A stretch of 64,000 bases of DNA from the NCBI GenBank assembly GCA_965227255.1, contig CBDDFS010000002.1, forward strand, positions 1,178,001-1,242,000, written 5' to 3'. Positions 27,560 through 36,574 of the stretch are shown here, piece after piece. The position numbers and the translations under genes are program-made. The notes below the pieces were generated by a model. The model searched no databases. It was not told the origin of the DNA and worked only from the letters and a program-made list of their open reading frames with translations. The stretch is from CBDDFS01 sp965227255 (GTDB lineage: Bacteria; Bacteroidota; Bacteroidia; Flavobacteriales_E; Vicingaceae). Numbering within the stretch: the first letter of the stretch is position 1; every line of letters starts with the position of its first letter.

Positions 27560-28765
27560 TTAACCCAGTTTTAAGGTATGTCCGAGCTTATCTCTCTTTG
27601 TTTTGAGGTATAGTTCGTTATGCTCGTTCGATTTAATTTCAAGTGGGATATTTTCAACGATCTCAAGGCCGTATCCCATCAGGCCTGTTCTTTTCTTTGG
27701 ATTGTTAGAAAGCAGTTTGATCTTTCGTACGCCCAGTTCTCTTAGGATCTGCGCTCCGATTCCATAATCGCGGCTGTCAGCTTTGAAACCCAGTTCTACA
27801 TTGGCTTCAACAGTATCCATTCCTTTTTCCTGAAGTTCGTAAGCCTTCAATTTATTCAGCAGACCAATTCCTCGACCTTCCTGATTCATGTACACAATAA
27901 CCCCTTTTCCATCTTTTTCGATTGCTTCCATGGCAGCATGCAGCTGCGGACCGCAATCGCAACGATATGAATGGAATATATCTCCTGTCATGCAGGATGA
28001 GTGCATTCTGACAAGTACTTCTTCATTTTCTTTCCACTCTCCCTTTACAAGTGCAAGGTGCTCTGTGCCGGTGGTGGTTTGTTTGAAGGCTGTAAGATTA
28101 AAATCACCATGAGAAGTAGGCAATTTGACTGTTACTTCTTTTTCTACAAGCCTTTCGTTTTTCATTCTGTAGGCTACCAGATCTTCGATGCTGATAATCT
28201 TCAGATTAAATTTTTCAGCAATTTTTAAAAGTTGCGGCAATCTAGCCATGGTGCCGTCCTCATTCATGATCTCAACGATGACTCCGGCCGGCTGAAATCC
28301 CGCCAGTCTGGAAAGATCGATAGACGCTTCAGTATGACCTGTTCTTCTTAATACACCACCTACTTTTGCTCTGAGCGGGAAGATGTGTCCTGGTTTGGCC
28401 AATTCCTCTGGTTTGATATCTGGATCCGTAAGTGCTTTTACTGTTTTAGCTCTATCGCTGGCAGATATCCCGGTGGTACATCCATGTCCTATTAAATCTA
28501 CCGATACAGTAAATGCCGTATCATGTGATTCGCTGTTGCTTTTAACCATTAGGTCCAGGCCCAGTTCATCGCATCGACTTTCCACTAGGGGAGCACATAT
28601 TAATCCTCTCCCGTGAGTAGCCATAAAGTTTATCATTTCGGGAGTTACGAGTTCGGCGGCAGCAACGAAATCTCCTTCGTTCTCTCTGTCCTCGTCATCC
28701 ACAACGATCACTACGTTGCCCTTCTTGATTTCCTCTATCGCTTCTTCTATTCTGTCAAAGGCCAT
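27560..28765 (-). CDS. ribBA: Bifunctional DHBP synthase / GTP cyclohydrolase II
   Basis: The ATG at 28765 (MAFDRIEEAIEEI) is preferred to the upstream one at 28789. The 401-residue protein makes both precursors of riboflavin. The N-terminal half has the RibB motifs DDEDRENEGDF and THGRGLICAPL; the C-terminal half has the RibA zinc site C-x10-C-x-C (within SSCMTGDIFHSYRCDCG) and the GTP-binding NQEGRGIGL. Both halves look complete. No other rib genes are in the window. Confidence 0.96.
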   Translation of the reverse strand: MAFDRIEEAIEEIKKGNVVIVVDDEDRENEGDFVAAAELVTPEMINFMATHGRGLICAPLVESRCDELGLDLMVKSNSESHDTAFTVSVDLIGHGCTTGISASDRAKTVKALTDPDIKPEELAKPGHIFPLRAKVGGVLRRTGHTEASIDLSRLAGFQPAGVIVEIMNEDGTMARLPQLLKIAEKFNLKIISIEDLVAYRMKNERLVEKEVTVKLPTSHGDFNLTAFKQTTTGTEHLALVKGEWKENEEVLVRMHSSCMTGDIFHSYRCDCGPQLHAAMEAIEKDGKGVIVYMNQEGRGIGLLNKLKAYELQEKGMDTVEANVELGFKADSRDYGIGAQILRELGVRKIKLLSNNPKKRTGLMGYGLEIVENIPLEIKSNEHNELYLKTKRDKLGHTLKLG

Positions 28766-28800
28766 GGTGTAAGATTTTAGGTAGGGCAAAGATACTCGTT

Positions 28801-28830
28801 TTTGCCGGCTTAATATAGATTGTAGATTTG
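28801..28830 (+). promoter_or_regulatory. Bacteroidota-type promoter for ruvX-def operon
   Basis: TTTG at 28801-28804 and an exact TAnnTTTG box (TAGATTTG, 28823-28830) are separated by 18 bases, close to the usual spacing of the Bacteroidota sigma factor. The start codon of ruvX follows 17 bases later. No experimental start site is known. Confidence 0.5.
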
Positions 28831-28847
28831 CAGTAAATTCATAACAC

Positions 28848-29264
28848 TTGAGTAAAGTAATAGGTTTTGATTATGGTTCCAAAAGAACCGGAGTGGCCAT
28901 CTCAGACGATCTTAGAATGATCGCCAGTCCAATGCATACCATTCACTCAAGTGAGATCAAAGATTTTCTAAAAAAACAGATCGAGGAAAATAATGTTGAT
29001 GAAGTGGTTCTTGGCCTGCCGGTTGGCTTAAAAGGCGAAGAGACCAACTCTACAAAACAAGTAGAGGATCTTGTAAAGAATTTGAAAAAGACTTTTCCCG
29101 AGATTTCAGTTCATACGGTAGACGAGAGATTCACGTCGAAACTGGCCGGAATGGCCATGATCGAAGGAAATGTTCCGAAAAAGAAAAGAAGGGAAAAGGG
29201 AATGATAGATAAAGTGAGTGCAGCCATCATTCTGCAGTCATTTCTCGATCAAAGCTCAAAATAA
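28848..29264 (+). CDS. ruvX: Pre-16S rRNA nuclease / Holliday junction resolvase-like YqgF
   Basis: The 138-residue protein starts at a TTG and has the RNase H-like YqgF fold: GFDYGSKRTGVA (catalytic Asp) at the N terminus, VVLGLPVGLKGEE in the middle and VHTVDERFTS then IDKVSAAIIL at the C terminus. The family processes 16S rRNA 5' ends in E. coli; the resolvase label is historical. It heads a rightward operon with def. Confidence 0.93.
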   Translation: MSKVIGFDYGSKRTGVAISDDLRMIASPMHTIHSSEIKDFLKKQIEENNVDEVVLGLPVGLKGEETNSTKQVEDLVKNLKKTFPEISVHTVDERFTSKLAGMAMIEGNVPKKKRREKGMIDKVSAAIILQSFLDQSSK

Positions 29265-29290
29265 TAGGAATTTCAGCGTAATTTTGCCCC

Positions 29291-29848
29291 ATGGTATTAC
29301 CTATAGTCGCATATGGAGACCCGGTTCTCAAAAAAGTGGCCGAGGAGATTGATGAGGATTATCCAAACCTCAAAGAATTGATCGACAATATGTTCGAGAC
29401 CATGTATAAGTCTAGCGGTGTTGGCCTGGCTGCACCCCAAATAGACAAATCAATCCGATTGTTCGTTCTCGATACCACTCCTTTTGCCGATGAAGATCCC
29501 GTCCTTGATGGATTCAAAAAAGTCTTTATCAATCCAATTATTTTGGAAGAGGAGGGAAAAGAATGGGATTTTAACGAAGGTTGTCTGAGTATTCCGGGTA
29601 TACGAGAAGATGTGAAAAGAAAACCTCGTGTTGTCATCGAATACTATGATGAGAATTTTCAATTGCGTGAAGAGATTTATGAAGGTCTGAGAGCACGGGT
29701 AATACAACACGAATACGATCATATCGAGGGTGTTCTTTTCACGGATCGCTTAAATCCTTTGAAGAGAAGACTTTTGAAAGGAAAATTGAACGATATTGCA
29801 AAAGGTAAGATCGAGACGGATTACAAAATGAAATTTCCACTTAAATGA
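29291..29848 (+). CDS. def: Peptide deformylase
   Basis: The 185-residue protein removes the N-terminal formyl group from new proteins. All three family motifs are present: GVGLAAPQI, EGCLSIPG (metal-ligand Cys) and QHEYDHIEG (two metal-ligand His and catalytic Glu). Length is normal. Its stop overlaps the next gene's ATG by 4 bases. Confidence 0.97.
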   Translation: MVLPIVAYGDPVLKKVAEEIDEDYPNLKELIDNMFETMYKSSGVGLAAPQIDKSIRLFVLDTTPFADEDPVLDGFKKVFINPIILEEEGKEWDFNEGCLSIPGIREDVKRKPRVVIEYYDENFQLREEIYEGLRARVIQHEYDHIEGVLFTDRLNPLKRRLLKGKLNDIAKGKIETDYKMKFPLK

Positions 29849-30390
29849 AAAGAATTCTAGGTATTCTAAGTATAGTATTTCTGATTGCCTGCGGTGGCGG
29901 TACTGAAAATAGTGACAGCATGTCAAAAGCTGACAGGCTTCAGATCATTAAGGATCTTGAATCAAAGGCATTGGTGAATGTTGAGAAATTCGACACCGCT
30001 ACGGCTCTGGCCCTGGTTAAGAATTATGACCTGTACGCAAATGAGAATCCCGATGATGAATTGACACCGGGTTATTTGTACAAAGCTGTGAATTATTCAA
30101 GCGCCCTCGTTAAACCGGAATTATCAATTCAATTCATTGACCGAATCATTGAAAACTATCCGGATTACGAGAAGACTCCGTATTGTATGTTTCTGAAAGG
30201 TTTTATTTACGAAGACTATCTGAATGACCTGGAGAATGCAGAAAAAAGCTATCGACTTTTCATCCGAAAATATCCGGATCATAACATGACGGACGCCGCT
30301 AAATTTTCATTGAGAAATCTGGGTAAATCACCCGAGGAGATTTTAGAGGAGTTGAATCCATCAGCGGATTCTACTGAGGCAGAAAGTTGA
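29845..30390 (+). CDS. Tetratricopeptide-like lipoprotein
   Basis: The 181-residue protein begins with a lipoprotein signal ending in FLIACGGG (cysteine near residue 16). The rest is helical and TPR-like, with SYRLFIRKYPDHNMTDAAKFSLRNLG close to the YbgF/TolA-binding TPR pattern. It overlaps def by 4 bases and its end overlaps the convergent cdaA gene by 20 bases. Function unknown; periplasmic scaffolding is a reasonable guess. Confidence 0.8.
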   Translation: MKRILGILSIVFLIACGGGTENSDSMSKADRLQIIKDLESKALVNVEKFDTATALALVKNYDLYANENPDDELTPGYLYKAVNYSSALVKPELSIQFIDRIIENYPDYEKTPYCMFLKGFIYEDYLNDLENAEKSYRLFIRKYPDHNMTDAAKFSLRNLGKSPEEILEELNPSADSTEAES

Positions 30391-31174
30391 TCAGCCTTTT
30401 CAGTCGGCCTACAGAGACATCATTTTTCAATTTCCCCCCATTACAAACGGAAATGGTTCCGTTCTGTTCTGAAACAACAATGGCAATGGCATTTGAATTT
30501 TCAGTGATGCCGACAGCCGCTCTGTGCCGCAAGCCCAATTGAGGAGGAATATCCTGTCGATCAGAAACCGGAAGTACACATCTGGCTGCTACAATTCTGT
30601 TGTCAGCTATAAGAACTGCACCGTCGTGCAACGGACTTTCTTTGTGGAAAATGGCTTCAAGCAAGTGCTCATTCAATTCCGAATCAATTGTTTCACCAAG
30701 TGATTTGTAAAGATCCAGGTCGTATTCCTTACTCACTACGATTAAGGCACCTGTCTTATTTTTTGAAAGTCGCTCGCAAGCATTGATGATGGGTTCTTTT
30801 TGGATCTCGTCTTCTTCATCATTTTGCCTTTTGAAACGGAACATCCATTTCGTGAGCCAGAATCGGTTATAGATCTTTGGTGATGCGATCAGCAGAAGGA
30901 ACTTTCTGATTTCCTGCTGGAATACTACAATGAGCGCAATAACTCCTACACCAATAAATTGTCCGAGGATTTCATGAAGCAATTCCATTTGAAGGAATTC
31001 TGTCGTTTTCCAAATGGTATAGATGGCAATGGCTCCTAGAAAAATCCTGATGGCCGCCGTGCCCCGAACAAATTTATATAGCTGGTAAACAAGGAATAGA
31101 ACCAGTACTACATCGATAACTTCCATCCACCAATGGAAGGAAGCAAAATCTGGATATTGTTCGAAAATTGACAT
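30371..31174 (-). CDS. cdaA: Diadenylate cyclase CdaA
   Basis: The 267-residue protein has three N-terminal membrane helices (within residues 15-85) and a DisA_N cyclase domain. The catalytic motifs are present: HDGAVLI near residue 180 and RHRAAVGITE near residue 213. It condenses two ATP to cyclic di-AMP at the membrane. There is no ybbR/cdaR gene next to it, unlike in Firmicutes. It lies just downstream of folP in the same direction, a frequent Bacteroidota pairing. Confidence 0.95.
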   Translation of the reverse strand: MSIFEQYPDFASFHWWMEVIDVVLVLFLVYQLYKFVRGTAAIRIFLGAIAIYTIWKTTEFLQMELLHEILGQFIGVGVIALIVVFQQEIRKFLLLIASPKIYNRFWLTKWMFRFKRQNDEEDEIQKEPIINACERLSKNKTGALIVVSKEYDLDLYKSLGETIDSELNEHLLEAIFHKESPLHDGAVLIADNRIVAARCVLPVSDRQDIPPQLGLRHRAAVGITENSNAIAIVVSEQNGTISVCNGGKLKNDVSVGRLKRLINFLPQ

Positions 31175-31197
31175 GGGCCTTTAAAGAGGCCGCAAAA

Positions 31198-32064
31198 TTA
31201 AACCTTTTGGTAATAAGAAACGATATCAATGGCTTCTTTGGCTTCTTTCACATCATGCACTCGTAAGATCGAAGCTCCATTGAGTAAGGCAATTGTATTC
31301 AATGCCGTTGTTCCGTTAAGTGCCTCTCCTGCTTTGACGTCTAGAACCTTATTGATCATTGATTTTCGTGAAACTCCCGTTAACACCATGCAATCCAGCA
31401 ATTTAAATTCCTTAAGCGATTTCATTAATCGGTAATTGTCATCGAGATTCTTTCCAAATCCAAAACCTGGGTCGAGGATGATATCATTGATGCCTGCATT
31501 TTTTGCCAATTGAAGTCTTTCGGTGAAAAAGGAATAAACTTCTGATACAACGTTGTCATATTTTGGATCATTTTGCATGTTCTGCGGAGTTCCCTTCATG
31601 TGCATCAATACATAAGCAAGTTTGTTTTTTGCAACACATGCATACATTTTGTCGTCCATCATTCCACCGCTGATATCATTGATGATGTCTGCTCCGCAGT
31701 CTCCGGCTTCTTGAGCAATTTCTGATCGAAAGGTGTCGACAGAGATTATGGCATTATCAAATTCTTTCCTGATTTCTACCAGGGCAGGAATCAATCTTTC
31801 TCTCTCTTCATCCAGTGAAATATGATCTGCGCCTGGTCTGCTGGAATAGGCTCCTAGATCCAATATTTCGGCTCCATCTTTTAACATTTGTCCGGCTTTT
31901 TTTAACAACAAGTTGTCGTCTAAAACCCGACTTTTATCATAGAAAGAATCAGGGGTTAAATTGAGGATTCCCATCACGATAGGACGGTTGAAAACTTTAA
32001 TCCTGCCACGGATGTTTAAGGACCGACTATGTAAAAAAATGGTATCTTTCGGCTCTGTTGTCAA
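31198..32064 (-). CDS. folP: Dihydropteroate synthase
   Basis: The 288-residue TIM-barrel enzyme joins pterin diphosphate and p-aminobenzoate in folate synthesis. It starts at a TTG; an N-terminal extension of about 25 residues precedes MGILNLTPDSFYD, the pterin-binding start of the barrel. Further motifs are DLGAYSSRPGA, ISVDTFRS, INDISGG, LDPGFGFGK and the late LRVHDVKE. All expected sites are there. It is the target of sulphonamides. Confidence 0.96.
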   Translation of the reverse strand: MTTEPKDTIFLHSRSLNIRGRIKVFNRPIVMGILNLTPDSFYDKSRVLDDNLLLKKAGQMLKDGAEILDLGAYSSRPGADHISLDEERERLIPALVEIRKEFDNAIISVDTFRSEIAQEAGDCGADIINDISGGMMDDKMYACVAKNKLAYVLMHMKGTPQNMQNDPKYDNVVSEVYSFFTERLQLAKNAGINDIILDPGFGFGKNLDDNYRLMKSLKEFKLLDCMVLTGVSRKSMINKVLDVKAGEALNGTTALNTIALLNGASILRVHDVKEAKEAIDIVSYYQKV

Positions 32065-32085
32065 ACCTTTGTTTTATCAGTATTT

Positions 32086-32640
32086 ATGCCCAATACAAGC
32101 GAACAATATGATTCAATTATAGGCATTTGCCGAGACATTTTTACAAAAAAAATGAAAGATTACGGCAGTGCATGGAGAATATTGAGAACGAAGTCGCTAA
32201 CCGATCAGATTTTCATCAAGGCCAAACGAATCAGAAGCATTGAAGAAAAAGGTATGTCGAAAGTGGATGAAGGTGTTTTTCCTGAGTTTATCGGAATCGC
32301 AAATTACTGTGTCATGGCGCTGATACAACTCGAACTTGGTACAGGAGATGAACTGGAAATGGATGTTGATGAATGTGAAGTGAAATACAACGAACATTTT
32401 CAGGCAGCCAAAGATTTAATGGACAACAAAAATCACGACTATGATGAGGCATGGAGGGAAATGCGAATCAGTTCCCTCACGGATCTTATTTTAATGAAGT
32501 TGTTGAGGATTAAACAGATTGAGGACAATCAGGGTAAAACCATCATTTCTGAAGGTCTGGATGCCAACTATCTCGACATCATTAACTATGCCGTTTTTGC
32601 CATGATCAGACTCGAAGAACAGAATAGCGTAAAAGCATGA
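32086..32640 (+). CDS. DUF1599 domain protein with internal duplication
   Basis: The 184-residue protein contains two similar halves: KMKDYGSAWRILRTKSLTDQ at about residue 23 and NHDYDEAWREMRISSLTDL at about 113, each followed by K-x-x-RI-x-(S/Q)IE. This is the DUF1599 pattern, described as a nucleotide-modification-associated domain. No catalytic role is established. It is divergent from folP and overlaps the next gene by 4 bases. Confidence 0.85.
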   Translation: MPNTSEQYDSIIGICRDIFTKKMKDYGSAWRILRTKSLTDQIFIKAKRIRSIEEKGMSKVDEGVFPEFIGIANYCVMALIQLELGTGDELEMDVDECEVKYNEHFQAAKDLMDNKNHDYDEAWREMRISSLTDLILMKLLRIKQIEDNQGKTIISEGLDANYLDIINYAVFAMIRLEEQNSVKA

Positions 32641-33899
32641 GAATCATATTAGATATTTCAAGGATCCTGGTAGGAACCTTATTTATTTTTTCCGGAATTA
32701 TTAAAGCCAATGATCCACTGGGTTTTTCATACAAATTGGAAGAATACTGGGTGGAATTTGGGATGGCCTGGGATTGGCTGCTTGCCATTGGGACACCTCT
32801 AGCCAGTTTCATTTGCATTTTTGAAATAGTCCTGGGTGTAGCTTTTTTGGTAGCGTATCGAATGAAATTGGCTTCAGCCCTGGCTCTGTTAATGATGGTC
32901 TTTTTCACAATACTGACCTTCGCTTCAGCCGTATTTGGACTGGTAAAATCATGCGGATGTTTTGGAGATGCCATTCCTCTTACGCCCTGGCAGAGTTTCA
33001 TCAAAGATGTGATTCTGATGGTCTTTATCGTTGTTATTTATGCTTACAGAAAAGAAATCAAACAATACGATGCGCAGTATAAGAATACGGCCTTCGTGAT
33101 TTTCCCTGTTGCTCTGCTGGCATGGACATCAATGCAAGTTGAATGGAATTTTCCTTTGTATTTCGGACTTGTGGTTCTTGGAATAGGTTATGTCGTTTCT
33201 TTTGTGACTTCCAAGAATGCATCCATGATCACAACAGCACTGGCGGCTGTGGGCAGTGTATGGTTGTGTGTGCAGTCGATCGACCATTTGCCAATGAAAG
33301 ACTTTCGTCCATATGCCGTTGGAAAGAACATTCACGATCAAATGCACTTGCCCGATGATGCCAAACCTGATGTTTATGAGAATATCATGTATTACAAGAA
33401 TCTGACAACAGGAGATGTTGAAGAATTTGATGATCAGAACTATCCGTGGGATGATGATAATTATGAATTCCATGATCGTGAAACAAGATTGATTGAAAAA
33501 GGGGATGAGCCAAAGATCACCGACTTTTCAATCACGGCATCTGATGGTTATAATCTTACAGAGGATGTTTTGGAAGATCCGGATCCGGTTTTGGTTTTGA
33601 TCAGTTATGATATTACAGCCGTAAACCAGGATAAGAATTCAGATATAAAGACTTTGATTGATGCCTGCAATGCAAATGGACTATCAATCATTGGACTGTG
33701 CGCTTCGGATGAATCGCTGGTACAGGACTATGTCAGTAAGGCACAGTTCGAAATCACATTTTATGCTACAGACCAGATCACGCTTAAGACCATAGTTAGG
33801 TCAAATCCGGGTTTCATGTTGATGAAGAAAGGTGAAGTTCTCGGAAAGTGGCATGTCAATGATACACCAGATTTCGGGGAAGTCAAGAAACTGATCTAA
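32637..33899 (+). CDS. BT_3928-family membrane protein (DoxX-like N terminus)
   Basis: The 420-residue protein has a DoxX-like four-helix N-terminal region with the GTLFIFSGIIKANDPLGFSYKLEEY motif and a conserved SCGCFGDAIPLTPWQSF segment, then several more helices and a C-terminal soluble domain from about residue 265 that looks thioredoxin-like but has no CxxC. This is the BT_3928 plan, widespread in Bacteroidota and usually just upstream of tpiA. The SCGC cysteines suggest redox chemistry; this is inferred. Confidence 0.85.
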   Translation: MRIILDISRILVGTLFIFSGIIKANDPLGFSYKLEEYWVEFGMAWDWLLAIGTPLASFICIFEIVLGVAFLVAYRMKLASALALLMMVFFTILTFASAVFGLVKSCGCFGDAIPLTPWQSFIKDVILMVFIVVIYAYRKEIKQYDAQYKNTAFVIFPVALLAWTSMQVEWNFPLYFGLVVLGIGYVVSFVTSKNASMITTALAAVGSVWLCVQSIDHLPMKDFRPYAVGKNIHDQMHLPDDAKPDVYENIMYYKNLTTGDVEEFDDQNYPWDDDNYEFHDRETRLIEKGDEPKITDFSITASDGYNLTEDVLEDPDPVLVLISYDITAVNQDKNSDIKTLIDACNANGLSIIGLCASDESLVQDYVSKAQFEITFYATDQITLKTIVRSNPGFMLMKKGEVLGKWHVNDTPDFGEVKKLI

Positions 33900-33903
33900 T
33901 CCC

Positions 33904-34983
33904 ATGCTGAAATACCTGATCAGCAAATTTCTCTATGGCCTTCTAGTTTTATTTGGTGTTGTCAGCCTGATCTTTTTCCTTTTCCACATTGTACCCGGTG
34001 ATCCCGTCAGAATGATGCTGGGTCAAAGAGCTGATGAAGCGTCGATTGAAGCTATTCGAAAAGATATAGGTCTTGACCTTCCGGTCTCAAAACAATACTT
34101 TAAATACATCAACGACCTAAGTCCTGTCTCGCTTCACAATGCATCTGAAGAAGAGAGTTTCATCTACCTGGATGATAACAAGTATTCGTATGTCAAACTG
34201 ATAGGAGGAGATGGAATAAACCTGGTCTTGAAATATCCATATTTACGCAGATCCTACCAGTCGAGAAAGAATGTATCAGAGATTATTGGTGAAGCTCTTC
34301 CGGCGACCCTTATTCTCACTTCGGCTTCAATTTTCTTCGCCTTTATCATTGGAATTTTGCTAGGTATCTTTGGTGCAGTCTTCCGAAACGGTTTCATAGA
34401 TCGCCTTTTATTGATCATTGCCACCATTGGGATGTCAGCTCCTTCATTTTTCATGGCTATTATCATCTCGTGGCTCTTTGGTTATTTATGGTCAGATTTT
34501 ACCGGATTCAACATGACGGGTAGTTTATATGAAATCGATGATTTTGGCGAAGGAGAATATCTCGCTTTGGGTAATCTCGTGCTTCCTGCCCTAACACTTG
34601 GAATCAGACCTTTATCTGTTGTAATGCAGCTTATGAGGAATAGCCTGCTCGATGTCATGGGACAGGATTATATCAGAACGGCCAGGGCCAAGGGACTTCC
34701 CGAGTGGAAGGTCATAAGTAAACACGCCGTTAAAAATTCATTGAATCCTGTTGTTACGGCCGTCTCTGGATGGTTTGCCGGCATGCTGGCCGGTGCAGTA
34801 TTTGTGGAAATGATCTTTGCCTGGAAAGGAATAGGATGGGAAATTGTGAATGCACTGGAAAAATATGACCTGCCGGTGGTTATGGGCGCAGTTATAGTAA
34901 TTTCGGCCATCTTTGTGGTCATCAATATCCTCGTTGATATTATTTACACATTTTTGGACCCAAGAATTAAACTAGAAAATTGA
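33904..34983 (+). CDS. ABC transporter permease, DppB/OppB type, orphan
   Basis: The 359-residue protein has six membrane helices and the dipeptide/nickel permease signatures: an N-terminal FHIVPGDPVRMMLG, and the cytoplasmic EAA-like loop RTARAKGLPEWKVISKHAVKNSLNP. An insert of about 60 residues lies between helices 1 and 2. No partner permease, ATPase or binding protein is adjacent, so its partners are elsewhere. The stop overlaps the tpiA ATG (TGATG). Confidence 0.85.
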   Translation: MLKYLISKFLYGLLVLFGVVSLIFFLFHIVPGDPVRMMLGQRADEASIEAIRKDIGLDLPVSKQYFKYINDLSPVSLHNASEEESFIYLDDNKYSYVKLIGGDGINLVLKYPYLRRSYQSRKNVSEIIGEALPATLILTSASIFFAFIIGILLGIFGAVFRNGFIDRLLLIIATIGMSAPSFFMAIIISWLFGYLWSDFTGFNMTGSLYEIDDFGEGEYLALGNLVLPALTLGIRPLSVVMQLMRNSLLDVMGQDYIRTARAKGLPEWKVISKHAVKNSLNPVVTAVSGWFAGMLAGAVFVEMIFAWKGIGWEIVNALEKYDLPVVMGAVIVISAIFVVINILVDIIYTFLDPRIKLEN

Positions 34984-35744
34984 TGAGAAAGATAATTGTA
35001 GCGGGCAATTGGAAAATGAATAAAGATTTACAGGAAGCCATGGATCTCTACTCAGATATTGTGGATTCTGCACAGAATTCAGATCAGCTTGAAAGGATAC
35101 TCATTTTTCCACCTTTTCCCTTCCTGCATCCTCTGAGAATGATCAATACAGATGACTTTATACAATTGGGTAGTCAAAACATAGCTGCGAATGATTCTGG
35201 TGCCTTCACGGGCGAAGTTTCAGCTGGTATGATCAAGTCTTTGGGAGTGGATTTCACGCTTATAGGTCATTCAGAAAGAAGATCAATTTTTGGTGAAACT
35301 GACGAAATCCTGAAAAAGAAAGTCGATCTGGCCGTCGAAAAAAACTTAAACATCGTTTTTTGTTGCGGTGAACAATTGGAAGAAAGGAAATCGGGCAGAG
35401 AAGAAGCAGTCATTTACGATCAATTAAAAAATTCACTATTTCACTTAGGTGCTGATGATATGAAAAATGTCATCATTGCCTATGAACCAGTTTGGGCCAT
35501 TGGAACGGGTGAAACGGCCACAAGTGATCAGGCTGAAAGTATGCATGCCTTTATCAGAGGGCTACTCAGCGAGCAATATGGACAGGAAATAGCACAGAAT
35601 ACACATATTCTTTACGGAGGTAGCTGTAACTCTGGTAATTCAGTCGAATTATTCGGACGTGAAAACGTCGATGGTGGTCTCATTGGAGGAGCCTCCCTTA
35701 AATCAGAAGAATTCTTGAAAATAATCGCCCAGCTAAATGGATGA
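34983..35744 (+). CDS. tpiA: Triosephosphate isomerase
   Basis: The ATG at 34983 overlaps the previous stop; an in-frame TTG one codon earlier is less likely. The 253-residue protein has every catalytic landmark: NWKMN (Lys), LIGHSERR (His), YEPVWAIGTG (Glu and flexible loop) and the phosphate-binding LYGGSCNS and GGLIGGASL. It interconverts DHAP and GAP in glycolysis. It overlaps prmA by 8 bases. Confidence 0.98.
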   Translation: MRKIIVAGNWKMNKDLQEAMDLYSDIVDSAQNSDQLERILIFPPFPFLHPLRMINTDDFIQLGSQNIAANDSGAFTGEVSAGMIKSLGVDFTLIGHSERRSIFGETDEILKKKVDLAVEKNLNIVFCCGEQLEERKSGREEAVIYDQLKNSLFHLGADDMKNVIIAYEPVWAIGTGETATSDQAESMHAFIRGLLSEQYGQEIAQNTHILYGGSCNSGNSVELFGRENVDGGLIGGASLKSEEFLKIIAQLNG

Positions 35745-36573
35745 TTACCTCGAACTAAATCTGAAAATTGAACCTTTCGAACCCTGGAATGATGTGCTTG
35801 CACAGGACTTATCTTCCATAGGATTCGATAGTTTTTCAGAGGAAGATGGGCTTTTGAAAGCCTATATAAAGAGCAAGGACTTTGATCAGTCAAATTTGGA
35901 CAAGCTTTTAGAGGCCTATCCCGGAGTGAATATTTCAAGTCATTTTGAGAGCATTCCATCGGTCAACTGGAACAAGGAATGGGAAGCTAACTTCGATCCG
36001 GTAGAAGTTGGAGGGAGAATCTATATTCGGGCACCCTTCCACGATGCCAGTCCTGACCTGGATATTGAAATACTTCTCACGCCAAAAATGTCTTTTGGTA
36101 CAGGTCATCATGCCACGACTTTCATGATGATGGAGGAAATGCTTGATCTCGACCTTGAAAACTCTTCCGTGCTCGACGTTGGATGCGGAACCTCAATCCT
36201 CAGTGTGCTGGCGGAAATGCTTGGCGCCAAAGATTTACTGGCCATTGATAATGACGATTGGGCTGTTGAGAATTCAAAAGAGAATATAGTAATCAACAAT
36301 TCGACAAGAATAATCGTTGAAAAGGCAGAGATTTCTTCTGTGAATAAAAAATCCTTTAATGTTATCTTAGCCAATATAAATAGAAATGTCATCGTTAATG
36401 ACCTGAAGAAATATGCGGAATTACTTGAGAATAAAGGACATATTCTCCTAAGTGGATTTCGCGGAGATGATATTCAGATGATTCGTGATCTGGCTAAGAA
36501 AATTGGCCTTGTCTATCTGAATGAAAGAGTCAGGGATGAGTGGCGCATGTTACATTTCGTTAAAGAAGCATAG
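35737..36573 (+). CDS. prmA: Ribosomal protein L11 methyltransferase
   Basis: The 278-residue protein has the N-terminal L11-recognition domain and a C-terminal Rossmann methyltransferase. Motifs are MSFGTGHHATT before the SAM site VLDVGCGTSILSV, AIDNDDWAVENSKEN, and LANINRNV. It trimethylates ribosomal protein L11. The gene order tpiA-prmA is common in Bacteroidota. Confidence 0.96.
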   Translation: MDDYLELNLKIEPFEPWNDVLAQDLSSIGFDSFSEEDGLLKAYIKSKDFDQSNLDKLLEAYPGVNISSHFESIPSVNWNKEWEANFDPVEVGGRIYIRAPFHDASPDLDIEILLTPKMSFGTGHHATTFMMMEEMLDLDLENSSVLDVGCGTSILSVLAEMLGAKDLLAIDNDDWAVENSKENIVINNSTRIIVEKAEISSVNKKSFNVILANINRNVIVNDLKKYAELLENKGHILLSGFRGDDIQMIRDLAKKIGLVYLNERVRDEWRMLHFVKEA

Positions 36574-36574
36574 C